64,000 nt of DNA from Euglena gracilis (GCA_039621445.1 CP154955.1:28775471-28839470); one strand, 5' to 3'; numbered from the stretch's first letter, positions 1 to 11,057 are shown. The notes: generated from the sequence alone by a model not told the origin. Made by a program: numbers and translations.

Positions 1-625
1 CACCTCCAGTGGTTTTGCCACCGAGAACTTTCCCCCATCACTTCAATCCAATCGGGTACACGGGATGGGAACCAAACCGGCACCCATCCATTTATGGCCA
101 CATAAGCAAAACCATCCACATCGACAATTCGCTTGACGATGCGGGCTTTGCCTTTTGATGTTGGCAAATTCATCCCGCCCCCATCCGGGGTTGGATGAAA
201 TGGTAATTGTCCTTCTCCACCCATCAAAACAATAAAATACGGATCCCCGGCTAGTTTCTCCCTAGCCGTTCGGATGTCCGGATATAAACTTTCGATAACC
301 ACCTGAACTTCCGTTCTCGGGGGTTCAGGGGCATATCGAAAAATAGCGTCCCAAGCATCCGAAAATCCTTCGGTTGCTTGAACCCCATCCAAACCCGGAC
401 AGGGTTGATGGATGAGTTCTGGAAATAAAAACTCAAAAAATGACGAAGAAGCACTGCCCCCATCATTTTTCTGAAGTGCCTTTTCCAGTTCTGGGGTGAC
501 CTCCTCCTCCTCCGAGGGGGCCGCCTCCTCCTCTGTGGGGTTTTCCGTTGGCACGTCCACCTGCATCTGTGAAGGGGCATGGAGGGACCTCCCCCTCCCC
601 AGGCAACCACTCCAGGCCCTTTTTC
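1..625 (-). CDS. C-terminal extension of element II polyprotein, runs off the left edge
   Basis: A minus-strand frame, the same register as the chromodomain piece, stays open from about 625 to the window edge, roughly 205 codons without an ATG near its start. It begins with an acidic linker (runs of Glu around 500-530) and then becomes well-structured sequence rich in aromatic and hydrophobic residues, including VIESLYPDIRTAREKLAGD and a later VAINGWVPVWFPSRVPDW. It follows the chromodomain, which normally ends the polyprotein. I do not recognise the fold. It is separated from the chromodomain piece by stops at 645 and about 626, which may be frameshift damage. Element I has no obvious counterpart. 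Confidence 0.55.
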
Positions 626-644
626 ACCTCCCTTTCCCCCTTTT

Positions 645-1049
645 TCAGGTTGCCGTTGCCTTTAAATCCTTAGAGACATCTAACGGCAACCCTTTTCCCA
701 GGCAATACGCTATTACGTCGCTATTGTACTCCTGGAAAAAATGTTCCACCCGTTCCCAATTCGCCTCCTCAAACCCTTGCCACTTCGTTAAGAAAAACAT
801 TTTTCCCTTAACGAACTTGTGGTTTAGGATTTTATCCACTAACCAGGTATCTGGGGCACCTTCCGCCTCAGGTACCGTCCGCCGGTGGAAAAATAGGTGG
901 ATAGGCTTATCGGATGTGGGGTCCTCCACATACACCTTCAAAGCCTTCCGATGGGCCTTCATAATATAGCCCGGTTTAACCTCAACTAGGTAGGAGTGAA
1001 TGCCCTCCCTTGCGGTAACCTTGCAAGGGCCCAACCAACGGGAATCCAA
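645..1049 (-). pseudogene. integrase C-terminus and chromodomain fragment (element II)
   Basis: The 134-residue reading frame starts with the integrase C-terminal barrel (WLGPCKVTAREGIHSYLVEV) and ends with a chromodomain: WLVDKILNHKFVKGKMFFLT, then KWQGF, NWE and a terminal helix with FFQEYNSDVIAYCL. Chromodomains on chromovirus integrases bind histone marks and steer insertion. The upstream integrase is in another frame that overlaps by about 60 bp, so a one-base indel near 1040 separates them. Confidence 0.85.
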
Positions 1050-1696
1050 TTTTGTGCCACTATCGGGGGGTCACAGGTACCACACCAGATTCCCCACCTC
1101 AATGGCTCCCAACCGTCTAAACCACGGTTTGCCCGAGCACATTGCTTGGCATGCAAATTATTCATTTTGCCAGCCACTACCAAATCAATTTCTCTTTGAC
1201 GAGAGAAAAATGATCTGGCATCTTCACAATCCCTTAACGGTTCATAAGGTAAACCACCCAATGAATGGTATCGACCGAACAAAATTTGAAATGGGCTTAG
1301 GCCACTCTCCCCCGACGTACCATGGATACGATCTAGTGCTTGGGGGAGGGCTTCAACCCAATTCAACTGGTCCTCAACCTGAATTTTTTTAAGCCGTTCC
1401 ATTATTTGTTGGCCAGCCCTCTCCGCCCTACCATTCGCCTGGTGATGGTAGGCATGGGAGTAGGCTTGCCTAATTCCCATCAAGGCACACATTGTCTGCC
1501 ACCAACCGGCGACAAAATGTGAGCCCAGATCGGAAGTAATAATGGAAGGGACGCAAAAGGTCGCCAAGCATGCAACAGCATTTGCTTGGCTGCCTTGGCC
1601 CCCGTAAATCCTTTTGCTAGGTGGGGGATCGCCACTATCCAACCGGAGTGACGATCCACACACACAAGCATGGAGTCGTAGGAATTGCCTTCCCAC
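986..1696 (-). pseudogene. integrase catalytic-core fragment, distal half (element II)
   Basis: This frame carries the second catalytic aspartate (IITSDLGSHF) and the catalytic glutamate (AYHHQANGRAERAG) of the DDE integrase core, followed by the core-to-barrel linker (SPFQILFGRY, NNLHAKQCARANRG). The first catalytic aspartate is in the neighbouring frame, 1480-2115, so an indel at about 1560-1600 breaks the core. The last ~20 residues here are out of frame with the chromodomain piece. Confidence 0.85.
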
Positions 1697-2115
1697 TCCA
1701 CGAGGGGCATGCTAAACATGTCAAGGGCCACCGAATACATTACGGCTGTGGGTATGGGTGTAGATTCCACTAAACCCTTAAGTCTCGCCGGCCTTCGGCA
1801 CGCTTGGCAAGTCCCACAAAGGCCCATGACTCCTTTAGCAAAATCTCGAGCGAGTGAGTGATCAGCCCAATCATACCTAAGGGACATGCATTCCCACAGC
1901 CTTGGGAATCCCACATGCCCTTGGTATGAGTGGTGATCCCGAATGAGCTTTTCTTGGAGAGATTTTGGCACACAAAGCCTCTCCTCGAAAAACATTTTGT
2001 CACCAAAAAACCTTGACATTTTCAGGCCACGGCACCTTTGAATCCTGGGTAGCCTGAAAAATTGGTGACCAACGGGGACATTTTGAATATTCCTCCATAA
2101 TACAATAAATCCCAC
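1480..2115 (-). pseudogene. integrase N-terminal half: H2C2 zinc finger and first catalytic Asp (element II)
   Basis: The frame holds the retroviral-type HHCC finger (RDHHSYQGHVG with CGTCQACRRP about 35 residues later). It continues into the start of the catalytic core (YSVALDMFSMP, the first catalytic Asp) and CVDRHSGWIVAIPHLAKG. It overlaps the end of the RT/RNase H frame by ~90 bp in a different register. The matching block in element I is intact, so the frame change is most simply a mutation. Confidence 0.85.
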
Positions 2116-3632
2116 ACAGAACCAGGGGGGATGGGTGAGGAATCGGTTGTAGAAGTGGCTTCCCCCCCCTCACCACTCAAACCACCTGAAGACAACACAG
2201 GTGATTCTCGGTCTGCCCCAGGTACCTCAGTGGAAGCCGCGGCAGCAGGTTCAGGGGTTGGCATTTTTGGTGAAGCTGGTATAGAAGTGGGTGTCGATGG
2301 AAAATGCTCCCCCCTTGGCTCTTGGACGTCCTCCACAAGACTTGTCTCATTCCCAAACTCGTCAACCCGAGTTGAGAATGAAACATGTTTTCCTTTTTCT
2401 CCCTTGGGGGTGGAGGTTGAACCCAAACCCTGGGCTTTTGTTCCTCCAAGTGGTTCTGACTTCCTATCCCCCGGTCGTGTGCACCGTCCACCCGCATCCC
2501 CGGACCCCGTGGTAGCACCATCCCGTGTGGTGACTCCAAGAATGTATGTGTTGGCTGTGGTTGGTTGGTCCACCAACCGTAGCGACATACATTCGGCTTC
2601 CTCCATTTTTTCTGTTTGAATGATTTCCCTCATTTCCTCGGTGTCAAGGGCTGACCCATGCCTTGAAATGTCCTTCAAGGCTTGGGAGGCCGGGTAAGCC
2701 CATCTCGACAATAAATCGGCTATGTTATTCTCCCGTCCCGGGATATACCCAACCGACAAATCGAATTTTGATAATATTTGATGCCACCTAGCCCTTCTCC
2801 CAATGGGACCACTTGGTGTGTCTAGAACCTCTCTAGCCCAAGATTCTAGAGCCTTGTGGTCCGTGAGAACCAGGACGGGCTGCAGCCCAATCCATGATTC
2901 CCACTTTTGTAAGGCTAGGATTATGGCATAAGTCTCCTGTTCCCTAGGTACCCAGTTTCTTTGGCTGCCCGTTAGCTTCCTACTCATGAAGGCGACAGGC
3001 ACAGTACGCTTGGCCCGTACGTCTTCAGGAGTAGGAGCCCTAACCTCCCCAACCAATTGTTCAAGGGTGGCACCAACCGCATACTGGCTGGCATCCACTC
3101 TTAAAACAAATGGTTTGTCTGGCTTAACGTGTTGTAAAATTAATTCACTGCACAACAGTGATTTATTTTTTTCAAATGCCTCAATGTCGGATGATTCCCA
3201 AGAAATCCTTTTCTTGGAACCCTTCTTGCCGTCCACTCGTGAAACTTTGAGCTTATCTTGAAGGCAAGCGACAATGTGGGCGTAATCCTTCACATAGGAG
3301 CTGAAATAATTTGTGAACCCCAAAAAAGCACGTAGACCCGTGATTGTTTGGGGTAGCTCCCATTTTTCAATGGCCATCAGCTTTCCAGGGGATGGTTTTC
3401 TCACCCCACCACCCAGAACATGGCCACAAAACTCAACTTCTTTTACGAAAAGACGGCATTTTCTTTTGTCGGCTACAAATCTGTCTTTTCGTAAAACTTC
3501 AAGGACTCTTCGCAAATCCTTGTCATGTGCTGCGAGTAAATCCGCGCCAGGATTCACTCGAGTTCCAATCAAAATGTCGTCGATGTAAGGATCAGCCACG
3601 TCCCCCACCGGGAAGAGGCGATCCTCCATCAT
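2022..3632 (-). pseudogene. reverse transcriptase (distal) and RNase H of element II
   Basis: The 536-codon frame opens just after an in-frame TAG. Residues 16-19 are the catalytic YIDD box of RT, followed by thumb motifs (VEFCGHVLGG, LRAFLGFTNYFSSYV). RNase H follows, with VLRVDASQYAVGATLEQ, VAFMSRKLTGSQRNW, QETYAIILALQKWE and VLTDHKALESW. The motif SRWAYPASQ at the RNase H end is also found in element I (MSRWAYPASQ), which shows common descent of the two pol regions. A Thr/Pro/Glu-rich linker of ~180 residues leads towards integrase. Confidence 0.9.
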
Positions 3633-3644
3633 TTGCTGAAACTG

Positions 3645-4955
3645 CTAGCTTGCATTTGTTAGACCCATCACATTAACCCTCCACTGAAAAAGACCGAGGG
3701 GGGTATTGCAAAATGTGATGGGCCGGCTTTCCGGGTCCAACGGCTGTTGGTGGAAAGCCTGCCGTAAATCCAAGATGGAAAACATCACGTTTCCACCTTG
3801 TTTTACCAGGATGTCTTCAATTACGGGAAGGGGGTAGGACACACGCCTAGTTTGACTGTTAGGCCCCCGCATGTCTACCACTCCCCTCCATTCGCCTCCT
3901 TTTTTCGGCACTACAAATTTTACGGAAAGCCATTCCGAAACTGTTCCCTTGGGCAATCGCTCAACAAATTTCCGGTCCCACCATTCCTGTGTGACCTTTT
4001 TGTGAGCCTCAAATCTTTCACCATGTAAGACAAAGGGTTTTTGCCTTGTGGGTACAGCCCCCTCCTTCAGAGGAATCTGGGCGTAACCATAAGGTCCCCG
4101 AACGGGATGGTCGTGGGGTACCTCCGTACCCAACACCTCCCCTTCAAAATCCTGAAAAATTCTGTTCCGAAATGCCACTACCCTGGGGTCCTTCTTCTCA
4201 CCCGAGTCGCGAGCCTGGATTATGGCATTCACTGCCTTGTCCTCGGCTGGCGATTCGGTGAGATGCCTGGCTATGGTATGCAATTCCTTCTTGCCAAGGA
4301 ATTTTGGTTGCATATCAAATCCTTGTATGGGTAGGTGCAAATTCATTTTTTGCAGGTCCAACCACACCTTTTCATTTTCAAGGGACTCCGTGGTTGGTGC
4401 GTTTTCAGGGGATTCTCCGAAGTCAGAAACCACAACCCCAATTCTTTTTTGTGAATTGTGTTTTTTCTTCCCCTTATGGGATTTCTGTTTCTGATTTCTT
4501 GTATCCCACCCGTACAAGAAAGTCAGATTAGGGTTGTCAAAAACCAAAGCCTTATGGTGTGGGAACACACCCAAACCATGTTCGGCTAACCATGGAAATG
4601 ATAATATAGCATCTATCTCAATATCCGCGAGGTAGAATTCACCTTCGAGGTACAAGGCCTGGGTGCCCCCCTGCCCCGTACCCCTGCGTTGAAAACCCAA
4701 CTCCAACTTAATACACTGGTCGTCCCCCAAAACACATTGGCTGTTGGCAGCCACCAGCCGAATAGGCATTCGTGGTGACCTGGCCAAATGTTTTGGAACG
4801 ATGGACCTTTTGACCAGGTTCACCTGGGCTCCCGTGTCCACCAAAACTTTGAGCTGCCTGCTTTCACCTTTAGGGAGATACGTCTGTGATGACATTAAAA
4901 GTTGCAGCTCGTTTTCAATGGGCAACACCTGATTAACCTTCATGGTGTTGACCAA
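3645..4955 (-). pseudogene. retropepsin-like protease and proximal reverse transcriptase of element II
   Basis: The aspartic protease active site is at residues 40-42 (VLVDTGAQVNLV), with the flap-distal ILSFPWLAEHGLGVF later. RT begins about residue 300 (RLPKGTVSEWLSVKFVVPKK, then FSILDLRQAFHQ and ITFCNTPLGLFQWRVNVMGL). The frame ends at a TAG (3645-3647) and the same frame continues into the YIDD-containing piece. The protein is therefore cut by a single nonsense codon in the RT palm rather than a shift. Confidence 0.9.
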
Positions 4956-5914
4956 ATGACAACAACGGTCTGGAATTTCCCATTCCTCAAAATCCTGGGA
5001 ATTCTGAGAAATTTCTTTGGGCTGCCCCCCCAGAAAATTTCAGCACTTAGGAGATAATCAATCACCAGGGGGGGTATTCTTCCTTTTTGTCGGGGGGTAA
5101 ACTTCATTTTTCTTCCCCCCAACAATTCACGGTGCCGGAGTTGCCCATTGTCCCCCATCACCAGGTTAGGACACGATTCGCCATCGCACAACACCGACCG
5201 TAGTTGTGAAACGGCTGGGAAGCACCAGAAACGTGTGGGCTTTTTATAACCCCAATCCGAAAACTGACAATAATCAATGTCGATATAGGGCAGGTTTTTC
5301 ACCACCTCCCTATTTCGCAAAAGTCCAGTGCGGGGGTTCTCCAACCACCACAACTTTGGCTGAAAATAATTTATAATTTCCAGGGATTGCTCCACCAGGG
5401 CATCCGCCTGGGAGAAATCCCTTGGCCTGGGGTTATAAGCCGTGGCATAAATATTACAGGGGGGACTAGCGGCAATAACCTCAAAAAATCCAACCGGGTA
5501 TCGCCTGTAGTCCCAGGTCAAAATGTCTGTGTGGGGGTGGAAGTCCGTCCAAGGAGCATTTTCAATTGACAAAACTTCATACCCCCGTTCTGTCAACCGC
5601 TTCCCCACCGAACCTGTGCCAGCGAATAAATCTAGTGCCTGAGGTCGCTGAGCTGATGGTAGGGGGTTGGGCTGTGGCAGATTTGAATGCAAAACGGGAA
5701 CCCTTGAACATTTTCCTTCCCTCCAGGAGTATCGGGTCCGATTCAAAAATCTGGGGGGCTGATCCGAAGAATGTTTTTCACCACACCCTGAATCAGCCAT
5801 AAAATCCTGTACAGCCCAGTTTTTTGAATCAGAAGTATTTACACCGTTTTCCTCACAGGGGGGAGAGACACGGCCATGGGCAGCCCGCCCCTTCTCAAAC
5901 TGCCCCTGGCCCCC
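4940..5914 (-). CDS. Dcm-like cytosine-5 DNA methyltransferase domain inside element II
   Basis: From residue 55 of the ATG-initiated frame (5800) the protein shows C5-methyltransferase motif I (ALDLFAGTGS, AdoMet binding), motif IV with the catalytic cysteine (ASPPC, Cys115) and motif VI (WWLENP, Glu154). Then come IDIDYCQFSDWGYKKPTRFWC and a C-terminal RIPPLVIDYLL helix. It resembles compact phage and large-DNA-virus Dcm-like enzymes more than host maintenance methyltransferases. All catalytic motifs are intact although the rest of the element is decayed. The frame is open back to the gag stop at 5915-5917, in register with gag, so it is probably made as a gag-methyltransferase fusion. The downstream protease is in another frame, with the overlap at 4940-4955. 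Confidence 0.88.
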   Translation of the reverse strand, partial: GGQGQFEKGRAAHGRVSPPCEENGVNTSDSKNWAVQDFMADSGCGEKHSSDQPPRFLNRTRYSWREGKCSRVPVLHSNLPQPNPLPSAQRPQALDLFAGTGSVGKRLTERGYEVLSIENAPWTDFHPHTDILTWDYRRYPVGFFEVIAASPPCNIYATAYNPRPRDFSQADALVEQSLEIINYFQPKLWWLENPRTGLLRNREVVKNLPYIDIDYCQFSDWGYKKPTRFWCFPAVSQLRSVLCDGESCPNLVMGDNGQLRHRELLGGRKMKFTPRQKGRIPPLVIDYLLSAEIFWGGSPKKFLRIPRILRNGKFQTVVVIWSTP

Positions 5915-5920
5915 CTATTG
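5897..5920 (-). promoter_or_regulatory. candidate stop-codon readthrough site between gag and methyltransferase (element II)
   Basis: Gag ends at TAG (5915-5917) and the methyltransferase frame continues in the same register with no further stop. The stop is followed by a G-rich spacer (GGGGGCCAGGGGCAG), the kind of G-led, structured context used for UAG readthrough at retroviral gag ends. Element I has the equivalent arrangement with TGA. Readthrough is inferred, not shown. Confidence 0.5.
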
Positions 5921-8900
5921 GGCCCCTGGGGGAGAAGAGGTGGGCCCACCCCCCTTTGACCATGCACCCCCCTTGCCCGAGGAATTTCGCTGAGTGGCTG
6001 GCTGCCCTTTACCCTTGGGCTGCCCCTTGCCTTTTCCATTATTTTGCCAAAATTCCTTAGACTTAGCAAGGGCCTCACTCAGCGGTTTATCGCATTCATA
6101 AAAATAATGCCCGCACTCCCCACATTTGAAGCATGGATATGGGGACCTGCCCCTACCCGATGCCTGCGGGGTCCAGGTCTGCCCCCCCTTGCCTTGCCGG
6201 GCTGGGGGTGCTGGACTTTGGGTTCGCGACCATGAAGCTGCACCTGGCCGCGAAGACGAAGAAGGGGACCTGCCCCGCTGGGCTGGCTGGGCTGGCCCCT
6301 TATCTCCCTTTGGAGCTGGATGTGGGGCAGATTTTGAGGTGTGACCCTGCCCCCCAGCCGCTGGTGTTGACACAGAGGTTAGGGACACCGGGGGGGTTTG
6401 GCCTTTTTCCAACACCTGTATTTTCCCTGAGCCTTTTGTTGTCGATTGGCTGAATAATCTGGGAAAATGGTGCTGATTCAAAGCCAAATCCTGCTTTTCC
6501 CGAAGAGCCCACCTGCCCTCGGCAAAAGCAAACATTTGCTCAACGGTCATTAGTTGTTCCACCACTTCGGCGTTGAGGAAATTTTCCATTCCCTGCAATT
6601 TCCTTCCATTTACGGCTGTTAATTTCAGTGCCTCCTCCGAAGAACTGAAATAAATAAGGCAAATGGCACCAGGGCTTTTGATAACCACCTTCCGTGGATC
6701 AATCCCCCCAGTGATCTGGCTCACACTCCTTTTAATCCCATCCTCCGTGGGATTTGGTATCCCTGTGAGCTTGACAATGGGTCGTTTACGGGCTCGGTTA
6801 TCCTCCTCTTCTATGCAAAACTTGCTTAAAAAAGGAGGAATTCTTTCCAAAAATAATCGCCGAGCCTCCCCGGCTGTGGCATCCTTAACATGGTGCCAGG
6901 CACTGCAAAATTTAATCCAAAATTCTTGCAGATCAGCCCGGGTTATTTTTCCTTCGTTAACCATGGTTACCTCCTGCCATATTTTCCGAGCCGTCAGCCC
7001 CTTACTCGAGGCATAACGGTTCTGGAATTGGGCCAATATGGTGGGGTAACTTAACTTAGCTCCATTCAGCCGATAGAGCCTGATTTGCTCCCTTAATCTG
7101 GGTCCTAAACATGCCTCAAAAACCTGCAGCTTTTGAAAATCAGAATACGGTTGGCCTGATGTCAACCTGTCCCAGTAAAGATTCCAATCTACTTCAAAAT
7201 CTTGCCAGGAAATGCTGCCCGATTCATCAAAATAGGGCTTAGCACCTCCCTGCGAAATTTCAAAAGCTACTGGGTCACCGATAAAAGGAAAACCCAACCC
7301 GTGTCCTGGGTTGGCTGCAGCCCCCCCTGTCCCGATAGGCCTAATCGAGAAAGCAGGGGCTGCAGAGATATGTGGAGGGACACACAATGACACAGAAGAA
7401 ACCACTGCCGTGTCTTGCATGTCCTCCAAAACAAATCCCCCCTCAATAACTAAGGGAGGGGAAATGTTTGAAACTGCAGATTTATTATGATAAATAATCT
7501 GATCTGAAAAAGCTGGGTCAGCACTGGGCACCGTGCTGGCCAGTGAGCTGGACGGCTGCCCCAGGGGCTGCTGCTGTCCAGCCGACGGCAGGCCCAGCCC
7601 CATTCGCAGCCCGTGAGCAGGCTGCGGCTGACCTGCTGGCTGGCCAGGCTGCTGGGCTAGCTGGACGACGGGCTGCTGGGCCAGCTGCCGCCCAGGCTGT
7701 GGCAGCTCCACTGGGTGTAGGGGCTGCTGGCTGCCCTGCCGCAGCCACCACATGTCAGAAATTTTCTGCAAAACTCCTCTCGGTTCTGCAGTTGGGTGTA
7801 CGGGTCCATTTTTTTGTAAATCCTGCAACACTTTCTGCAACTCGAAAGTGTTCCCCCCAACTTTTGCAAGTCCCTGCCTTAATTCCTCCACCAGCCCGCC
7901 AAATTTTTTCTCCTGGGAAAAAATCTGCTGATAAACACTCTGAAAATTCTGCTGACAATCCGTCAGCAGTTTTTGTATTTCTGAGTGTCGTTTCCCTACT
8001 TCATCTGAAATATTCTGGTGCAGTTTTAGAATACCCCCACCAAAACCATGGAGGGCTGTATTCATCGCTGAATTTTGTTCACCCAGCTGGCGAACATAAT
8101 CAGCGAACTGCTGGAGCTGCTGAGCCTGGCCCTGTACTGTACTACGCAGCGATACCAGGTCAGCCTGAACTTCAACGATTTTGGCAGCGACAACGGCCAG
8201 CTCCTGGAGAGTTTCTGCCTCCCCCCCCTGAGCTGGCTGGGCGGCTTTAAAATTCTCAGCAAACCGCTGAAAATTTTCAAGCACGAGATCCTTAATTGGT
8301 AAGGCAGCCACCTGAGTTTGCACTTGTTTCAAAATTTCCTGTGGCAGGCTGTCCAAAATTCGTAAAAATTCCTGCCTCAGGGCCAAAAACTGATCACGGC
8401 TCGAAGAAAACTGCTGGGCCAGTTTTTCCTCAAAACTTTTTTCCTGCCCGACAAAAAGTTCAAGTGCCTGTGCGTCAATTTTTTGCACAGAAATTTGCAC
8501 CTGGGCCTCACATTTTTTCTCAAAAAGTTCAAAAATATGGAGGCAGTCAGCCCTGGCCGTTTCTTCGATTCGTGCAGCCATGTGCTCCACCAGGTGGATG
8601 TCGACTGCGGGGGGTTGCTGCTGCTGCTGCTGCTGCAGAACCCACTCTTCGTTGGCTTTTTCCAAAGCCAAAACCCGAAAAGTCAGGTGCTGCACAGTCC
8701 ACTGGAGGTCTCTGTTACTTTGTAAAAATTGCCCCCAGGGGTCTTCAAATCCCTGATTTTGTGAACCCCCTCTGGGGGTGGCTTCAGAACTTTCATAGGC
8801 TGGGGGTTGGACATCCTCCTCACCCCCCTCGATGAAAACATGAGGTGGCTGGGGGGCTGCAGCAGCTGCTGGCTGACCGTGATCAACCTCACGGTGCAGC

Positions 8901-9583
8901 CGTTTTTGCTGAACTTCAGCACTACCTGGTGATGAAGCTGGTGTTCGGGGTCGCCGAGTAGAAGTGGAACTGGGCTGGTCCTTCTGGTTTTCCTCTGCCC
9001 CCTCCACTTCTGCTCTGACCCGTTCGCTGCTGTCCCAGTTATTGTTATTATTTAAGCCCAGCACATTGACCTGTGCTTGCTTTTCAAAGAAAACTGGGCT
9101 GGGGTTATCACCCCCCTGCCCTGCCGAGGCACTTCTCGTTTCCTTCGCCAGCCCATCTACCTGGGATGGTGGGGAAAACTGCAAAAGTGCCACCGGCTCC
9201 TGGGCTGGTGTTGAAGAAACTGGTTGAGCTGGAGGCAAAGGCAATGCAAAAGCGGGTAATGATGGCAGATTCCCTAGATTTTGCACCCATGAAAAGTCTG
9301 GGAGAGGTTGCAACTCAGGCAGCACAAAACCGTAGCCCATATTTTGCAAAAGCAAAACCCCTGAAAAGGGCTCTGGAAAACACGGTTGGTTTGAAATGAC
9401 AACCTGGCCATCCCCACCCTGAAATTCCAACATCTGTCCCATATTTGTGGGGGTTCTGAGCGCAGCCAAACTGGTTTCGGGTCCCAACTCCCTGTGCCCC
9501 GAAACTCCAATCGTCAGATTTGCCATCTGAGATTGGGCCAATGGCTGATCATCAAAGAAAACATTCTGAGCAGGGATTTCCAA
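5915..9583 (-). CDS. gag-like protein of element II (coiled coil, capsid-like, RRM-like, CCHC zinc knuckle)
   Basis: This is an intact 1222-codon frame. The N-terminal two thirds are Gln/Pro-rich with a long coiled-coil stretch (roughly residues 290-600) and a polyGln patch. Residues ~790-920 look like a Retrotrans_gag/capsid segment (SWQDFEVDWNLYWDRLTSG, FQNRYASSKGLTARKIWQEV). Residues ~930-1000 alternate strand-helix-strand like an RRM (PIVKLTGIPNPTEDGIKRSV, GAICLIYFSSSEEALKL). A single CX2CX4HX4C zinc knuckle lies at 1151-1164 (CFKCGECGHYFYEC), flanked by Lys/Gly-rich basic sequence for RNA binding. The RRM assignment is from pattern only. Confidence 0.8.
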   Translation of the reverse strand: MEIPAQNVFFDDQPLAQSQMANLTIGVSGHRELGPETSLAALRTPTNMGQMLEFQGGDGQVVISNQPCFPEPFSGVLLLQNMGYGFVLPELQPLPDFSWVQNLGNLPSLPAFALPLPPAQPVSSTPAQEPVALLQFSPPSQVDGLAKETRSASAGQGGDNPSPVFFEKQAQVNVLGLNNNNNWDSSERVRAEVEGAEENQKDQPSSTSTRRPRTPASSPGSAEVQQKRLHREVDHGQPAAAAAPQPPHVFIEGGEEDVQPPAYESSEATPRGGSQNQGFEDPWGQFLQSNRDLQWTVQHLTFRVLALEKANEEWVLQQQQQQQPPAVDIHLVEHMAARIEETARADCLHIFELFEKKCEAQVQISVQKIDAQALELFVGQEKSFEEKLAQQFSSSRDQFLALRQEFLRILDSLPQEILKQVQTQVAALPIKDLVLENFQRFAENFKAAQPAQGGEAETLQELAVVAAKIVEVQADLVSLRSTVQGQAQQLQQFADYVRQLGEQNSAMNTALHGFGGGILKLHQNISDEVGKRHSEIQKLLTDCQQNFQSVYQQIFSQEKKFGGLVEELRQGLAKVGGNTFELQKVLQDLQKNGPVHPTAEPRGVLQKISDMWWLRQGSQQPLHPVELPQPGRQLAQQPVVQLAQQPGQPAGQPQPAHGLRMGLGLPSAGQQQPLGQPSSSLASTVPSADPAFSDQIIYHNKSAVSNISPPLVIEGGFVLEDMQDTAVVSSVSLCVPPHISAAPAFSIRPIGTGGAAANPGHGLGFPFIGDPVAFEISQGGAKPYFDESGSISWQDFEVDWNLYWDRLTSGQPYSDFQKLQVFEACLGPRLREQIRLYRLNGAKLSYPTILAQFQNRYASSKGLTARKIWQEVTMVNEGKITRADLQEFWIKFCSAWHHVKDATAGEARRLFLERIPPFLSKFCIEEEDNRARKRPIVKLTGIPNPTEDGIKRSVSQITGGIDPRKVVIKSPGAICLIYFSSSEEALKLTAVNGRKLQGMENFLNAEVVEQLMTVEQMFAFAEGRWALREKQDLALNQHHFPRLFSQSTTKGSGKIQVLEKGQTPPVSLTSVSTPAAGGQGHTSKSAPHPAPKGDKGPAQPAQRGRSPSSSSRPGAASWSRTQSPAPPARQGKGGQTWTPQASGRGRSPYPCFKCGECGHYFYECDKPLSEALAKSKEFWQNNGKGKGQPKGKGQPATQRNSSGKGGAWSKGGGPTSSPPGAQ

Positions 9584-10980
9584 CCAAAAAATTTCCGACT
9601 GAAGGCTGAAGGATCAACCTCTGCTTACCACGTTTCACACCCGTGCTGCCATGTCCCACGGCAGCGCTGGGGTGAAGCGGAAACCCCCGCCCCGGGCCAG
9701 TTTCCGGCGTAGGATCGTTTTTTGGCTCCTTGAGCCGACTTGTGTCGGAAATTTTTTCCCATTCTGCAGCCCCCTGTGGCCGAAACTGGGCCATCATTTC
9801 CAAGGAGAAACTTCCCAGTGGACCCTCCCCGACCCCTGAGGGGGGTGTCACTGGGATCTCCAAGGGGGGTGTCTTTGGGGTTTCAACCCCTCCCTGCTCA
9901 GTTGAACCAGTGAGAGCCAACACCCCCCCTGGGTGTCATTTCTCACAGTTTCTAAGCCAAAAAGGGGGTTTTGGGGTGAAATTTGGCCAGTGGTTGCCTG
10001 AGTTGAAGAGTCCCACCCCCCTGCCCCTTTTCCCACAGATGAGGTGGGGGGAAGACAAACCTCACCTTCTTCAAATGATTGATTGTTTTGTTGATCTTCC
10101 ATTTGCAATTGAAATTCCAAATTCAATACTTGATTGTAATTGGATGCAATTGCCACAACAAGTACAATGGTGCAACAGGTAAAGAGGAAAACCCTGTGAA
10201 AAGAAAATGATTTTGATGCCCTTGATGGGCAGCTAAATTTAGGATTGAGTGCGCTGATTCCTAAGCGCTCTCAAATCCCAAATCCTTGCCCATTACATCA
10301 AAATCAACCAACCAAAGTCAAAATCAAGGTTTCCCCCCTTGATTTTGATAAATTATGCTGAATTCCATCATTATTGAGCTTTGCAAACCCCTGCAAAAAC
10401 TCCAGGAACTCAGGCGCCAATCTCTTAAAATTCTGTTCCAAGCACTTGCAAGCGCTCTCACCAAATCCAACATTTTCCCTTAAAACCAAAGTAAAAATGC
10501 GTAAAAAGCTGAAAATTATGCTAAATAGACCCAAAATCACCCTTTGGGAATACCTAGCATCACTCAATCTCTCCCCTTGCACAACCAAACCATGGGCGCC
10601 CTAGGAGAGGGAATTTTAATGGAAATCTTTAGAAAGCCTTAAAATTAGAGCTAAACCGCCCTTAAAAAGGCCTTCTAAAAAGGAAAAACTCCGCCACTCG
10701 GCGGTCGACCTCAAAAGGTCGTCACTTCCCTCATGGATTTTCAAGTTATGTTTTTTGGAGAGGGATACACCATTCCAAGGGGGGGGACATTTTCCCCCCA
10801 CAACGATGACCAAAAAGGGAGGAAATGCTTCCCGTTGCATTCGCACATGGTCGCAAGAACAAATAGATGGGGGGGGGCACATACCAAGAATGTGAAGAAT
10901 GTCCCCCTTTCCCATCTTTCCATTGGGAACGGACTTCGGATTTGGACTTGAAGGCAATTGAAGGAGGAGTTGGACGCATG

Positions 10981-10998
10981 CACGCACACACACACACA

Positions 10999-11052
<54 letters not shown>
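10981..11052. repeat. (CA)n microsatellite
   Basis: An almost pure run of about 35 CA units with one GA interruption. The long frames across it (Cys-Val or Thr-His repeats) are translations of the dinucleotide. Confidence 0.95.

Positions 11053-11057
<5 letters not shown>

Larger units (their letters stand above)
1..9583 (-). mobile_element. Ty3/gypsy chromodomain retrotransposon (element II), decayed, with embedded DNA methyltransferase
   Basis: Reading on the minus strand, the domain order is gag with CCHC knuckle, Dcm-like cytosine methyltransferase, aspartic protease, reverse transcriptase, RNase H, zinc-binding integrase, chromodomain and a C-terminal extension. RT before integrase plus a chromodomain places it in the chromovirus branch of Ty3/gypsy. 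The copy is inactive as written: a TAG lies inside RT (near 3645) and frame changes lie near 4950, 2100, 1590, 1040 and 630. No LTR was found. The 3' LTR should lie left of base 1, and the 5' LTR was not recognised between 9.6 and 12 kb. Base composition is close to 50% GC, unlike element I, which has the same domain order. Confidence 0.9.
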
